A stretch of DNA of 64,000 bases. It comes from Rhizobium sp. RM. Its GTDB lineage: Bacteria > Pseudomonadota > Alphaproteobacteria > Rhizobiales > Rhizobiaceae. The stretch lies in contig NZ_JACAWV010000022.1 in the NCBI RefSeq assembly GCF_013390595.1, positions 372,001 to 436,000 on the forward strand, read 5' to 3'. The position numbers and the translations under genes were made by a program. Below, in pieces: positions 50,716 through 60,388 of this stretch (position 1 is its first letter; each line of letters starts with the position of its first letter). The notes under the pieces were generated by a model. The model saw only the letters and a program-made list of their open reading frames with translations. It did no database searches and was not told where the DNA came from.

Positions 50716-51375
50716 TCACCACTTGATGCTGTAACGGGCGTTCACGCCGGGACGGAAACTGTCCTCGAAGCCCTGATTGAGCGTGCCGCTGACGGTCAGA
50801 TGATCGCCAAGCTTCTGTTCGACGGCAACGCCGGTCGAGAACTCATCGAAACTGTTGCGGCTGGCTCCTGTCAGCACGAAGGCCGTGCCGGTCTCCGAGC
50901 GCGTCAGGCGCAGGGATTGCGAGACATCGAGACCGCTCCACTGCTGCGCGGAGCCATCATAGCGAACAGTGAAATTGCGATTGGCTTCGATATCCAGCTC
51001 TGGCGTGACGATACGCTTTTGCGACGATGTCATCGTCAGCGCACTGGAGCCGGTCAGGGCATTGAACATGACTGCCACGTCGCGGGCAAGTGACACCCCC
51101 GGCAGGTTTGTCGAAGCAATCGACATGTTGCCCCAGAACCGCACAGGCGTATCCGTCACCTGCCCTTTCCTCGAGGCATTCATACCCATTTCGAGCCCGG
51201 CGCGAATGGGCGTATCGGTCGGCAGCTTTGCCCCAAGCCGCGCCGAATAAGACCGGCTGGAATTCTTGACCGGCTTCCAGATCAGGCCGGCATCGTCAGC
51301 GTAAACTGTGCTTGCGGCAAAAAGGCTTGCAACGAAAGGCAGGCAAAAAACGAAAATTGGCGTCCGTGACGGCAT
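50716..51375 (-). CDS. Secreted, probably beta-barrel protein of unknown function
   Basis: About 219 residues with a signal peptide (MPSRTPIFVFCLPF to STVYA). The mature chain consists of alternating polar/hydrophobic stretches (YSARLGAKLP, AGLEMGM, VSQSLRLTRSE, FSTGVAVEQKL) and a C-terminal aromatic residue (ARYSIKW). This pattern fits an outer-membrane beta-barrel, but is not proof. No family recognised. The start at 51375 has GGGA about 8 bases upstream; an ATG six codons earlier lacks a site. Confidence 0.7.
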   Translation of the reverse strand: MPSRTPIFVFCLPFVASLFAASTVYADDAGLIWKPVKNSSRSYSARLGAKLPTDTPIRAGLEMGMNASRKGQVTDTPVRFWGNMSIASTNLPGVSLARDVAVMFNALTGSSALTMTSSQKRIVTPELDIEANRNFTVRYDGSAQQWSGLDVSQSLRLTRSETGTAFVLTGASRNSFDEFSTGVAVEQKLGDHLTVSGTLNQGFEDSFRPGVNARYSIKW

Positions 51376-51685
51376 ATCTTGTTCCCAGGCCATTTAAGGG
51401 CGCACCGGTGCGATCCGGTTTGCACGGTAAAAGTCGAGTCCAACGAGATTGTCGGCGATGAGGGCCACCCCCTTGGGATGGCCTTGCATTTCCCTTGATG
51501 GCAGCGCGAAGCAACCGGGAAATCATGCTTCGCATTCTGCCAGATGAACGGGAGATGAACAAGCGCACATGCAGCAAAAATTATATGCGCCGCATTAAAG
51601 GCACAAATCGTGACCGTATCGCCACGCCCGTGTCCGGTGCTGGCTATACAGTCAGGTCCAAAAGATCGAAAAAAACCGGCTAAAC
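51376..51685. other. Non-coding gap
   Basis: About 310 bases between two minus-strand genes. Only short frames with no ribosome sites are seen. It probably carries the promoter of the 51375 gene and the end of the 51686 transcript; I see no structured element. Confidence 0.45.
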
Positions 51686-52303
51686 CTAGGCGTAGGTAAA
51701 AACGAATGACGGGCTCTGCTGAACACGCTCCATCACACTCTCCGCGCCGGAAAGTTGCGCAAGCGGAATGAAGAAGATCACGTCCGGTAGATTGCGGGCA
51801 TCGCCAGGGGTGATTTGCAGCATGCCGTTTCGCTGAAAGATAAGGCCGATCTTTTCGGCATCATCATAGCTGGCCGAAAATTGCACATTATCCTGCACCA
51901 GTTCGAAATGATCTTCACCGAAGCGCGCCTCGCCCCGCACACTGTCCCGCCCCTTGAAAATCCGTTTTTCGAGGGCTTTGACGACAGCGTTGCGCGAAAC
52001 TTTACGTGTGGCGCCCAACTGGTTCATGCCGCGCTTGATGCGCCAGTCACTGAACTTGAAGAGAACACCAAACACCATCAGAACCACCACGCCGATCTGC
52101 ATCCACGGCGCTTTGTTTACCCAGATGCCAGCGATCATCGTCGGAATAAGCACGACGACCGAAAGCATCCTGAGCTTTCTCCAGAGCCCTGTCTTGTCAT
52201 CGACGACCTGTGCGGACGCCCCACGCATATCCTGCATCACAGCCAAAACATCCTGGCGCTGCAGTGTAAAACTGCCCCTGCCGATCACCTCATCGTGTCT
52301 CAT
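51686..52303 (-). CDS. Membrane protein with YcxB-like C-terminal region, unknown
   Basis: A 205-residue protein with two adjacent membrane helices (about 45-64 and 66-85) near the middle. The C-terminal soluble part (about 100-205) contains FELVQDNVQFSASYDDAEKI and DVIFFIPLAQL, which resemble YcxB-like proteins of unknown function. The helix pair is followed by a basic segment (KFSDWRIKRG), so the C-terminal part is probably cytoplasmic. The start at 52303 has GCGGGA upstream. Family assignment is tentative. Confidence 0.7.
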   Translation of the reverse strand: MRHDEVIGRGSFTLQRQDVLAVMQDMRGASAQVVDDKTGLWRKLRMLSVVVLIPTMIAGIWVNKAPWMQIGVVVLMVFGVLFKFSDWRIKRGMNQLGATRKVSRNAVVKALEKRIFKGRDSVRGEARFGEDHFELVQDNVQFSASYDDAEKIGLIFQRNGMLQITPGDARNLPDVIFFIPLAQLSGAESVMERVQQSPSFVFTYA

Positions 52304-52454
52304 GGGATTCCCGCTACCATCGCAGCTTGTGGCTGCGTTCATTACAATCACAGGAGGGATTTAGAGGATCTGGTGTGGGGCTTGTAGGGCGAAATCATAC
52401 CAGTGAGCGTTTAGATGACGCTACCGTTCCGGGGTTCTAAGGGCCCGCTTCCAA

Positions 52455-52487
52455 AACAAAAAGGCCGCAGCTTTCGCCACGGCCTTT
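52455..52487 (-). terminator. tig terminator
   Basis: An 8-bp stem (52460-52467 with 52480-52487) with a 12-nt loop and a T-rich tail on the minus strand follows the tig stop. Confidence 0.85.
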
Positions 52488-52514
52488 CGTTTGTTCAGCG
52501 TATGCTGAAGAAGA

Positions 52515-53993
52515 TTATTCGGCGTCGCCTTCAGCGGCCTTCTTCTTGGCCGGAGCCTTCTTCTTTGGAGCGGCTTCTTCGCCTTCAGCAGCGTCGTCAG
52601 CCTTGGCAGCAGCCTTTTTCTTGGCCGGAGCCTTCTTCTTGGTTTCGGTCGCTTCTTCAGCGTCGTCAGCCAGCAGCTCTTCCTTGGAAACGGTCTTGTC
52701 CGTTACCGAGATTTCGCCGAGCAGCTTGTCGATGACCTTTTCTTCGAAGATCGGAGCGCGCAGCGAAGCGGAAGCGCCAGGCGTGTTGCGGAAGAAATCG
52801 AGGATTTCCTTCTGCTGGCCAGGGAACTGCTGAAGCTGCTGGAACAGGGCGCGCTGCATTTCTTCTTCGGTCACTTCGACGCCGGCCTTTTCGCCGATTT
52901 CGGAGAGAACGAGGCCGAGGCGAACGCGGCGTTCAGCCAGCTTGCGGTATTCTTCGCGAGCTTCTTCTTCGGTGGTGTCTTCGTCAGCAAAAGTCTTGCC
53001 GGACTGTGCGAGATCGGTGTTGATCTGGCGCCAGATGTTGTCGAACTCGGCGTCTACGAGACCAGCCGGCGTGTCGAACTTGTACATCTCGTCGAGCTGG
53101 TCGAGGATCTGACGCTTGACCTTCTGGCGGGTGACGTTGCCGTACTGGCTTTCGATCTGACCCTTGACGATTTCCTTGAGCTTTTCAGCAGACTCGAGAC
53201 CAAGCTTGGAAGCAAGTTCGTCGTTGATTTCAACGGCGCCAGCAGCAGCAACTTCCTTGACGGTGATGTCGAAGGCAGCTTCCTTGCCAGCAAGGTTTGC
53301 AGCCGGGTAATCAGCCGGGAACGTTACGGTGATGGTCTTTTCGTCGCCAGCCTTGACGCCAACGAGCTGGTCTTCGAAGCCAGGAATGAAACGGCCCGAA
53401 CCGAGAACCAGTTCTGCGTCTTCAGCAGCGCCACCGTCAAAAGCAACGCCGTCGACCTTGCCGAGGTAGTTCATGGTGACGCGGTCGCCTTCAGCGGCCT
53501 TGCCCTTCTTGGTTTCGTAAGTGCGTGCGCTTTCAGCGATCTTGAGGATCTGCTCGTTGATTTCGTCTTCGGAGACTTCAACAACTTCGCGGGTAACCTT
53601 GATGCCGTCGTTGGCTTTCAGTTCAATCGCAGGAATAATTTCGTAAGCCAGCGTGAATTCGAAATCGGCTTCGCCTGCAATGATCTTGTCGGCTTCTTTT
53701 TCGTCTTCGGTCATGGCGATTGCCGGCTGCGTTGCAGACTTTTCACCACGGCTGGAGAGAATTTCAGTCGGCTTCTCGCGAACCAGTTCGTTGACAAGCT
53801 CGACCATGATCGACTTGCCGTACATCTTCTTGAGGTGACCAACCGGTACCTTGCCCGGACGGAAACCGTTGATGCGAACCTTGTCCTTGGCGTCAACCAG
53901 GCGCTCATCCAGACGAGCCTTCATGTCGGCAGCCGGGATAACGACCTTGAGTTCGCGCTTCAGCCCTTCAGAGAGCGTTTCGATAACCTGCAT
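52515..53993 (-). CDS. tig: Trigger factor, ribosome-associated chaperone
   Basis: A 492-residue peptidyl-prolyl isomerase chaperone. The ribosome-binding N-terminal domain has GFRPGKVP (about residues 43-50). The FKBP-like isomerase domain (about 165-250) has [14 protein letters not shown] and [13 protein letters not shown]. The C-terminal helical arms follow (about 255-430). It binds nascent chains at the tunnel exit. Unusual is a Lys/Ala/Pro-rich tail (about 450-492) with a repeated [11 protein letters not shown] unit, like histone H1, not found in E. coli Tig. The gene is monocistronic, with strong codon bias. Confidence 0.96.
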   Translation of the reverse strand: MQVIETLSEGLKRELKVVIPAADMKARLDERLVDAKDKVRINGFRPGKVPVGHLKKMYGKSIMVELVNELVREKPTEILSSRGEKSATQPAIAMTEDEKEADKIIAGEADFEFTLAYEIIPAIELKANDGIKVTREVVEVSEDEINEQILKIAESARTYETKKGKAAEGDRVTMNYLGKVDGVAFDGGAAEDAELVLGSGRFIPGFEDQLVGVKAGDEKTITVTFPADYPAANLAGKEAAFDITVKEVAAAGAVEINDELASKLGLESAEKLKEIVKGQIESQYGNVTRQKVKRQILDQLDEMYKFDTPAGLVDAEFDNIWRQINTDLAQSGKTFADEDTTEEEAREEYRKLAERRVRLGLVLSEIGEKAGVEVTEEEMQRALFQQLQQFPGQQKEILDFFRNTPGASASLRAPIFEEKVIDKLLGEISVTDKTVSKEELLADDAEEATETKKKAPAKKKAAAKADDAAEGEEAAPKKKAPAKKKAAEGDAE

Positions 53994-54335
53994 TTTCTCA
54001 AACCTTCACAATCATGGCGGCGGTGCTCAGACAGCCGTTGGTTTACTTTCGAGCACTGCGCCGGAAACATGGATACCGGCCGTGACTTCAATTCTCATTG
54101 CACAAACAGCGCCGGACACCTGATATGTGCTTGGGTTCGGGAAATAATGAGCGGTATCTCGCGAACCGTCAGACCTCCCGCGCAGCAAAATGCGCCGGAC
54201 CGGACCTGACGCCCCGCCCTGCTCGACCGAAACCGGATGTCCTGAGGACATCACGCCGTTCCAGCCTGCATCTCGCCGACCCATGCCTATACCGGCATAC
54301 TCTGGCGCAAGCGTGGCACCGCCAAGCTTTGCTTG
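53994..54335. other. Intergenic between tig and tRNA-Leu
   Basis: About 340 bases upstream of tig on the minus strand. No gene is supported. It should carry the tig promoter, but I cannot fix its boxes. Confidence 0.45.
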
Positions 54336-54418
54336 TGGTGCGGGTAGAGAGACTCGAACTCCCACGCCGAAGCGTTGGTACCTAAAACCAATGCGTCTAC
54401 CAATTCCGCCATACCCGC
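54336..54418 (-). tRNA. tRNA-Leu (anticodon UAG)
   Basis: Minus strand. The 7-bp acceptor stem (54412-54418 with 54340-54346), the D-arm with GGTAGACGC, the anticodon stem TTGGT/ACCAA with loop TTTAGGT (anticodon TAG), a class II variable arm, T-arm GGGAGTTCGAGTCTCTC and an encoded CCA (54336-54338) make a complete type II tRNA. Confidence 0.95.
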
Positions 54419-54990
54419 ACGTTGGGCGGCGGTATGTCACAATGTTCAGGAAGGGTCAAGCGCGGGTTTCCGGCCTCATCCGTTTCCAACGAATTTTCCC
54501 GCCCGGACGAGCCGACTTCACGTCCAAAAGCCCGCAAATGATGGTTATCGGCCCAAAGGGCCAACTACGCGAAGTTCGCAACACTATATATAAGGAGCGC
54601 GCTGAAACCAGGGAAATGATGCATGACGCTCGCCATGCGTCAGTGGCATCGCGGGAATCATGTCGCCTCGGACCCGCCACCTTCTCAAAAACATACCGAT
54701 TTTTAACCCTCTCCCGCGACGGATCATCAGTTGATTGGCTGGCAGGCAGCCCAAAACGCCACAATCGGGTGAAAGCCTCAATTTTGGTCACAAATTGAGC
54801 ACGGAAATGCCTGAAACGGCCGAATACGCCCACTGCCTTGCAAATGGTGCATAGGTGGCATCTTGCTTTGTCTGTTTTTGTTTCGATTAAAACGATTATA
54901 TCTACGGCCATACAAGAGATCGAAGTTCAGCGCAGGCCACATCCTCCCAAGACAGGCCGCGGACTGGACACCACGAAAAGGAAGATGACC
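54419..54990. other. Long non-coding region upstream of the first DUF1127 gene
   Basis: About 570 bases. Open frames on both strands have no good start signal. A T-rich part at 54860-54905, before the DUF1127 gene, is the best promoter area. A small RNA could lie here, but I see no clear terminator hairpin. Confidence 0.4.
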
Positions 54991-55137
54991 ATGAACATTG
55001 CACGCTCGCTCACCAACTGGCGCAAGTACCGTCAGACCGTAACCGAACTCGGCCGCATGACCGACCGCGAACTGAACGACCTCGGCATTGGCCGCCAGGA
55101 CATCCGTCGCGTCGCTCGCACCGCAGTCGGCATGTAA
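54991..55137 (+). CDS. DUF1127 arginine-rich small protein (copy 1)
   Basis: A 48-residue protein: basic N-terminal helix (SLTNWRKYRQTVTEL) followed by MTDRELNDLGIGRQDIRRVAR, the DUF1127 signature. AAGGA lies about 7 bases before the ATG at 54991; an ATG two codons upstream is too near to the site. Small DUF1127 proteins have been linked to phosphate and carbon metabolism in A. tumefaciens and to RNA binding elsewhere; the molecular role here is not known. A second copy lies about 490 bases downstream. Confidence 0.9.
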   Translation: MNIARSLTNWRKYRQTVTELGRMTDRELNDLGIGRQDIRRVARTAVGM

Positions 55138-55182
55138 TATAAAGTGTCGCCATAACTGGCGACGCGCAGAATTGACCTCCCA

Positions 55183-55216
55183 AAAAGGCCAGAGGCTTCC
55201 CGCCTCCGGCCTTTTC
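55183..55216 (+). terminator. Terminator of DUF1127 copy 1
   Basis: A long stem (AAGGCC and GAGGC pairing with GCCTC and GGCCTT, 55185-55213, one mismatch) ends in a T-run. A small hairpin at 55146-55163 precedes it. Confidence 0.85.
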
Positions 55217-55625
55217 TGTTTTTTGGCGCATCACACTGCACGCGCATGATGCAAACGGCATCCCAGACCTTGCGCAATCGGCAGAGCTCAAGCCACCGCA
55301 AGCCTTCATCCAGACAGCTTCCGCACCAGGGATTCCCGTCGCTTTTCGCTCTGAAACGCAGCAAAAGCGGGTTCATGAACCCTACCCCGCGCCTGACCGC
55401 CTATGACGCGGGCATTTTCGCTCAAAAAACGCGCATATGGCCCCTGCAGCCGCAAAATTAGCCGACACATTGCACAAATGCATGGCAGTCGCTTAAAATC
55501 TGCACTCCAAAACATGGCTGATTGCCTCTATATAAGCCTCAACAGCCGAGAGCGCAGAACAACTTCTGAGCCGGCCGCGAAATTCAGACAACACACCAAC
55601 ACAACTTAGATTGAGGAAAAGAACG
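55217..55625. other. Non-coding region upstream of DUF1127 copy 2
   Basis: About 400 bases without a supported gene. TATATAAG at about 55528-55535 could be part of a promoter of copy 2, whose mRNA leader would be near 80-90 bases. Short frames here lack ribosome sites. Confidence 0.4.
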
Positions 55626-55769
55626 ATGAACCCGATTCGCATTGCAAAAAACTGGATCAGCTACCGCCGCACGATGAACGAGCTCGGCAGCCTCTCCAAC
55701 CAGGCTCTGAACGACATTGGCCTGACCCGTTACGACATCCGTAACGTTGCTTCCCGTTCGTTCCGCTAA
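55626..55769 (+). CDS. DUF1127 small protein (copy 2)
   Basis: A 47-residue protein, MNPIRIAKNWISYRR... ending YDIRNVASRSFR. It has the same pattern as copy 1: basic N-terminal helix, then LSNQALNDIGLTRYDIRNVA. GAGG lies about 9 bases before the ATG. It has its own upstream gap and terminator, so it is a separate transcript. Codons are strongly biased, indicating high expression. The two copies share LG, ELNDLG/ALNDIG and DIR positions and so arose by duplication or from a common ancestor. Confidence 0.9.
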   Translation: MNPIRIAKNWISYRRTMNELGSLSNQALNDIGLTRYDIRNVASRSFR

Positions 55770-55833
55770 TCAGCGTCAAGGGTCATCCCGCTGCCCGACC
55801 TCCAGGGCGCGATGACTGAGCGACAGGTAAAAG

Positions 55834-55858
55834 AAACGGCGCCTCTGGCGCCGTTTTT
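55834..55858 (+). terminator. Terminator of DUF1127 copy 2
   Basis: A 10-bp perfect stem (55834-55843 with 55847-55856), a 3-nt loop and a T-run. Confidence 0.92.
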
Positions 55859-56197
55859 GATTCTGGGGACAGAACGCGGTTCCGGGTCATTTCTTCCGTT
55901 ATATCGTTTCCTCGGCATCGAGGCGTATCCCGCAATCAAAGACTTGATCGCACCGGTGTCAGGCGCAATGCCCGAATGAAGATCACGCATGGAGTCACGC
56001 GCACCCTCACCGCTTTTTTCTTCCGCCTCTTCCTATGAGCGCCAGCCAAAGCGCGCCGCGAAAACATTTGGCGGCAACGCGCTTGCATGCTACTGCATCG
56101 GCACGAAGACGCATCCCTGAGGATTGCGCGAAACACTCACTTTAAAAAACTGCCGCGTCATGGAGGCTCATGCTTCCCGGCGGCATATGGGTTGACG
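55859..56197. other. Gap upstream of trmFO
   Basis: About 340 bases. The trmFO frame is open back to 56087 but without conserved protein character; no other gene is supported. Confidence 0.45.
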
Positions 56198-57643
56198 ATG
56201 CAAGACAAGACTTATTCCCCCATTCACGTCGTTGGTGGCGGACTGGCCGGCTCAGAAGCCGCATGGCAGATCGCACAGAGCGGCGTCCCCGTCATTTTGC
56301 ACGAGATGCGCGGTGTACGCGGCACGGACGCACACAAGGGCGATACGCTGGCTGAACTCGTCTGCTCGAACTCTTTCCGCTCCGACGACGCGACTGCAAA
56401 TGCCGTTGGCGTCATTCACGCCGAAATGCGTCTTGCCGGCTCGCTGATCATGGCCTGCGCCGACAAACACCAGGTTCCGGCCGGTGGCGCACTGGCCGTC
56501 GATCGCGACGGTTTTTCGCAGGCAGTGACGGACATGCTGGAAAGTCACCCTTTGGTGACGATCGTGCGCGAAGAGGTCAACGGCCTGCCGCCAAAGGAAT
56601 GGGGCAACACCATCATTGCGACCGGCCCGCTGACATCGCCCGATCTCGCCGCCGCCATTCAGTCGCAAACCGGTGAAGATGCGCTTGCATTTTTCGATGC
56701 CATTGCGCCGATCGTTCACCGCGACAGCATCAACATGGATATATGCTGGTACCAGTCGCGCTACGACAAGGTCGGCCCAGGCGGCACCGGCAAGGACTAC
56801 ATCAACTGCCCGATGAATGAAGAGCAATACAATGCCTTCATCGACGCGCTGGTCGAAGGCGATACGGTCGGCTTCAAGGAATGGGAAGGCACACCCTACT
56901 TCGATGGCTGCCTGCCAATCGAGATCATGGCCGAGCGCGGCCGCGAAACCCTGCGTCACGGCCCGATGAAGCCGATGGGGCTGACCAACTCCCACAACCC
57001 CACCGTCAAGGCTTACGCTGTCGTACAGCTTCGTCAGGACAATGCGCTTGGCACGCTCTACAATATGGTCGGCTTCCAGACGAAGCTGAAATACGGTGCG
57101 CAGGCGGATATTTTCCGCATGATCCCCGGCCTTGAAAACGCGGAATTTGCGCGTCTCGGTGGCCTGCACCGCAACACCTATATCGACTCCCCGATTTTGC
57201 TCGATCCGTATCTCAGACTGAAATCGCGTCCGGACATCCGTTTTGCCGGCCAGATTACCGGTTGCGAGGGTTATGTCGAAAGCGCCTCGGTCGGCCTCCT
57301 GGCCGGTCGTTTCGCCGCTGCCGAGCGAAAGGGTGAGGAACTGAGCCCGCCGCCTGCGACCAGCGCGCTTGGCGCGCTTCTCAACCACATCACCGGAGGA
57401 CACCTGTCCTCCACCGATGAGCCGGGCAAGCGCTCCTTCCAGCCGATGAACATCAATTTTGGCCTGTTTCCCGAACTCGCACCGGGCTCCATCGTCAAAC
57501 CGGAAGGCGTCAAGCGCTTCCGTGGCAAGGACAAGACCATCATGAAGCGCCAGCTTATTGCCGCACGCGCCCTCAAGGATTGCGCCGGATGGCTGGGCGT
57601 TGAAACTGCCGCCGACGAACAGGAAAACGTCGCAGCCTCGTAA
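56198..57643 (+). CDS. trmFO: Methylenetetrahydrofolate-tRNA-(uracil-5-)-methyltransferase
   Basis: A 481-residue FAD- and folate-dependent tRNA methyltransferase making T54 (ribothymidine) in the T-loop. The FAD motif is [18 protein letters not shown], with [23 protein letters not shown] and [16 protein letters not shown] as family motifs. The older name is gid. The start at 56198 gives [15 protein letters not shown]; longer forms lack homology-like sequence. Length is slightly above the usual because of a C-terminal extension. It is followed by a terminator. Confidence 0.96.
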   Translation: MQDKTYSPIHVVGGGLAGSEAAWQIAQSGVPVILHEMRGVRGTDAHKGDTLAELVCSNSFRSDDATANAVGVIHAEMRLAGSLIMACADKHQVPAGGALAVDRDGFSQAVTDMLESHPLVTIVREEVNGLPPKEWGNTIIATGPLTSPDLAAAIQSQTGEDALAFFDAIAPIVHRDSINMDICWYQSRYDKVGPGGTGKDYINCPMNEEQYNAFIDALVEGDTVGFKEWEGTPYFDGCLPIEIMAERGRETLRHGPMKPMGLTNSHNPTVKAYAVVQLRQDNALGTLYNMVGFQTKLKYGAQADIFRMIPGLENAEFARLGGLHRNTYIDSPILLDPYLRLKSRPDIRFAGQITGCEGYVESASVGLLAGRFAAAERKGEELSPPPATSALGALLNHITGGHLSSTDEPGKRSFQPMNINFGLFPELAPGSIVKPEGVKRFRGKDKTIMKRQLIAARALKDCAGWLGVETAADEQENVAAS

Positions 57644-57675
57644 GTTTCACGACGGCACAATCTTTTAAAAACAGG

Positions 57676-57704
57676 CGGGGTGCGTTTCCCACGCACCCCG
57701 TTTT
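57676..57704 (+). terminator. trmFO terminator
   Basis: A 9-bp perfect GC stem (57676-57684 with 57692-57700), 7-nt loop and TTTT. Confidence 0.9.
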
Positions 57705-57806
57705 GATTCCACAAACCGTATTTTTACGCCTGTGGCCCTTGTCGCTCCCGGCAGGCTCAGGCAAAAAACGTTTCAAATCACATAGGCAATCCCAAGGAGA
57801 TCACCG

Positions 57807-58934
57807 ATGGATGTTCGCGCCGCTGTTGCCATTCAGGCAGGCAAACCACTGGAAGTCATGACCGTTCAGCTCGAAGGACCGCGTGCGGGCGAAGTGCTGA
57901 TCGAGGTCAAGGCCACGGGCATCTGCCACACCGACGACTTCACGTTGTCCGGCGCTGACCCGGAAGGCCTGTTCCCGGCCATTCTCGGCCATGAGGGTGC
58001 CGGTATCGTCGTGGATATTGGCCCAGGCGTCACCTCGGTCAAGAAGGGCGACCACGTTATCCCGCTCTACACGCCGGAATGCCGCGAGTGCTATTCCTGC
58101 ACCTCGCGCAAGACCAACCTCTGCACCTCCATCCGTTCGACGCAGGGCCAGGGCGTGATGCCTGACGGCACCAGCCGCTTCTCGATCGGCAAGGACAAGA
58201 TCCATCACTACATGGGCTGCTCGACCTTCTCGAACTTCACCGTTCTGCCGGAGATCGCCCTTGCCAAGATCAACCCCGACGCTCCGTTCGACAAGGTTTG
58301 CTACATCGGCTGCGGTGTCACCACGGGTATCGGTGCCGTCATCAACACCGCAAAGGTCGAAATTGGCTCGACGGCCATCGTTTTCGGTCTTGGCGGCATT
58401 GGCCTCAACGTGCTGCAGGGCCTGCGTCTTGCCGGTGCCGACATGATCATCGGCGTCGACATCAACCCCGAGCGCAAGGCCTGGGGCGAAAAGTTCGGCA
58501 TGACGCACTTCGTTAACCCGAAGGAAGTCGGCGACGACATCGTGCCCTATCTGGTCAACATGACCAAGCGTAACGGCGACCTGATCGGCGGCGCGGATTA
58601 CACCTTCGATTGCACGGGTAACACCAAGGTCATGCGTCAGGCGCTGGAAGCCTCGCACCGTGGCTGGGGCAAGTCTGTCATCATCGGCGTTGCAGGCGCT
58701 GGCCAGGAAATCTCCACCCGTCCGTTCCAGCTCGTGACCGGCCGTAACTGGATGGGCACGGCCTTCGGTGGCGCACGTGGCCGTACCGACGTTCCGAAGA
58801 TCGTCGACTGGTACATGGAAGGCAAGATCCAGATCGATCCGATGATTACCCACACAATGCCGCTCGAAGACATCAACAAGGGCTTCGAACTGATGCACAA
58901 GGGTGAATCGATCCGCGGCGTCGTCGTCTACTGA
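57807..58934 (+). CDS. adhC: S-(hydroxymethyl)glutathione dehydrogenase / class III alcohol dehydrogenase
   Basis: A 375-residue zinc enzyme that oxidises the formaldehyde-glutathione adduct and can reduce S-nitrosoglutathione. Catalytic zinc ligands are Cys in GICHTDD, His in GHEGAG and Cys in IGCGVTTG. The structural zinc site CRECYSCTSRKTNLC has four Cys. The NAD+ motif is FGLGGIGLNVLQG. Class III identity is supported by the high match to FrmA/AdhC motifs (STQGQGVMPDGTSRFS). AAGGAG lies before the ATG. No frmB (esterase) gene is directly adjacent; the GNAT gene follows after 200 bases. Confidence 0.96.
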   Translation: MDVRAAVAIQAGKPLEVMTVQLEGPRAGEVLIEVKATGICHTDDFTLSGADPEGLFPAILGHEGAGIVVDIGPGVTSVKKGDHVIPLYTPECRECYSCTSRKTNLCTSIRSTQGQGVMPDGTSRFSIGKDKIHHYMGCSTFSNFTVLPEIALAKINPDAPFDKVCYIGCGVTTGIGAVINTAKVEIGSTAIVFGLGGIGLNVLQGLRLAGADMIIGVDINPERKAWGEKFGMTHFVNPKEVGDDIVPYLVNMTKRNGDLIGGADYTFDCTGNTKVMRQALEASHRGWGKSVIIGVAGAGQEISTRPFQLVTGRNWMGTAFGGARGRTDVPKIVDWYMEGKIQIDPMITHTMPLEDINKGFELMHKGESIRGVVVY

Positions 58935-59133
58935 TCGTCACAATCCGACCCGAACTGGCAGGCGGCGCATCTTTCGCGCCTCCTGTCCACCGATCATAAA
59001 AATGTGATCGCACAACTCGCCGTTCAACCTCGGCATTTAACGGCCCGGTAAAATTATCGTCATAAAGCGTTGAATACGCGGCACGGTTGAAACTGCTTTC
59101 GGCCCGGCGAGACGAAACCCCGGAGAACAGACG

Positions 59134-59973
59134 CTGAAGACCGTTCCCATCGACAAGGATAACATCGACGCAGCCCACGCGCTGCTGGTCAAAGGTTTTC
59201 CGGAAAAAACGGCCTCCTTCTGGCGCGAAGGCCTGACCCGCGTCAGCGCCCATCACGAGCGCCGCAATCTCGGCAGTATCGGCCAGCTTCTGATGAAGAA
59301 GGAAGAGGCAGTCGGCGTTCTCCTGACACTCAAAAGCCGCCTGCCCGGCAGCGAGCGCCCGGTTGTCAACCTCTCGAGCTGGTATCTCGATCCATCCTGC
59401 CGCTGGTTTGCTCCGCGTATGCTGCAACTGGCATCCGCATCGGCGGATGAAACCTACACCGATCTAACACCCTCGCCCGAGGCCGCCACGCTCAATGAAA
59501 GGCTGGGGTTTACAACGGCCACGGATGTCACGCTATTCTATCCGCTGCCCCTCAAGGCCCTTCGCCCATCAGAGGCGGCAGTCGTCGACATGAGGACGGT
59601 GCCGCAGGATGCCTTTTCCCTAGATATAACGCAGATGCTGGAAGACCACCGCCGCCTAGGCTGCATTCTGGCTGCCCTTCGTGTTGATAACAGCTATCAC
59701 CCACTGGTCTTTTTGAAGACAACCACCAAGCGATTGCCCTCCGCTCGGCTGATCTATTGCGACAACCGCCATCTGGCCCAGAAAAACCTTGGCGCCATTG
59801 CCCGTTTCCTTCTGAAGCATGGGCGGATTGCCATGACCATGCCATGCCCGCAAGAGGACAAGAACAGTGGCGGCTTTGCTTTGCACAAGACTGCGACGAC
59901 ACAAGTAAAAGGCGAGTGGAACGCTCGCCTTGTTAACGAAACATATTCAGAATTGGTGTTATTACCACTCTAG
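59134..59973 (+). CDS. GNAT-like protein, apparently starting at CTG
   Basis: About 279 residues if started at CTG 59134; from the first ATG (59293) only 226. The 53 codons between read like normal protein (KTVPIDKDNIDAAHALLVKG, FPEKTASFWREGLTRV) and match the usual GNAT N-terminus. CGGAG stands 8-9 bases before CTG. No in-frame ATG, GTG or TTG exists between the upstream stop (59071) and 59293, so CTG is the best start. The body shows an acyltransferase-like pattern (GSIGQLLMKKEEAVGVLL), but the acetyl-CoA motif is not clear. It may be the acyl-transfer member of the ACP/ligase/decarboxylase cluster. Confidence 0.65.
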   Translation: MKTVPIDKDNIDAAHALLVKGFPEKTASFWREGLTRVSAHHERRNLGSIGQLLMKKEEAVGVLLTLKSRLPGSERPVVNLSSWYLDPSCRWFAPRMLQLASASADETYTDLTPSPEAATLNERLGFTTATDVTLFYPLPLKALRPSEAAVVDMRTVPQDAFSLDITQMLEDHRRLGCILAALRVDNSYHPLVFLKTTTKRLPSARLIYCDNRHLAQKNLGAIARFLLKHGRIAMTMPCPQEDKNSGGFALHKTATTQVKGEWNARLVNETYSELVLLPL

Positions 59974-60024
59974 GACGTAGTCGCGACGTGGCTTTTATCT
60001 CGATAAGAGTCAAAGATCGTTGCG

Positions 60025-60040
60025 GTCTCGAAATTGAGAC
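60025..60040. promoter_or_regulatory. Inverted repeat in the GNAT-ACP gap
   Basis: GTCTC, then 6 bases, then GAGAC: a perfect 5-bp inverted repeat 88-103 bases before the ACP ATG. Possibly an operator of a second promoter; weak evidence. Confidence 0.35.
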
Positions 60041-60127
60041 AGACCATTTAAATCGCCTGCCGGTGTTGCGCAGACAAGAGTGAATCCCGACTTACATGAG
60101 GTAACGACGGGAAATCGGAGACTTGAT

Positions 60128-60388
60128 ATGCTTGCAGCGAAATTGAACGAGCGCGATGTTGCGGAAACGATTTACGACTATCTCGCACAACGTTTTCCAG
60201 CATCTGCGCCCTTCAGCGCCGATACCCCGCTTCTCGAAGGTGGTGTGATCGATTCTCTCGGTTTCCTGGAACTCATGGTGTTTCTGGGCGAGACGTTTGG
60301 CATCCTGCTTGAGGATGAACATTTCACCCCTGACAACCTCGGCACGCCCGCAGAACTCATCGCTTTCGTCGTGCGGGAAAAGAGATGA
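60128..60388 (+). CDS. Acyl carrier protein
   Basis: An 86-residue four-helix carrier protein with the phosphopantetheine site GGVIDSLGFLELM; Ser43 is the attachment residue. It is acidic, as are most ACPs, but clearly not AcpP of fatty acid synthesis. Start ATG 60128 has GGAG seven bases upstream; a GTG at 60080 is less likely. The stop overlaps the next ATG by four bases (ATGA), giving translational coupling to the ligase. It would carry an activated acyl or aminoacyl group. Confidence 0.9.
   Translation: MLAAKLNERDVAETIYDYLAQRFPASAPFSADTPLLEGGVIDSLGFLELMVFLGETFGILLEDEHFTPDNLGTPAELIAFVVREKR

Noticed and set aside
54456-54911. 151-codon minus-strand open frame next to tRNA-Leu
   Set aside because: No ribosome site, many rare-looking residues for a real protein, and it crosses the likely promoter of the DUF1127 gene.
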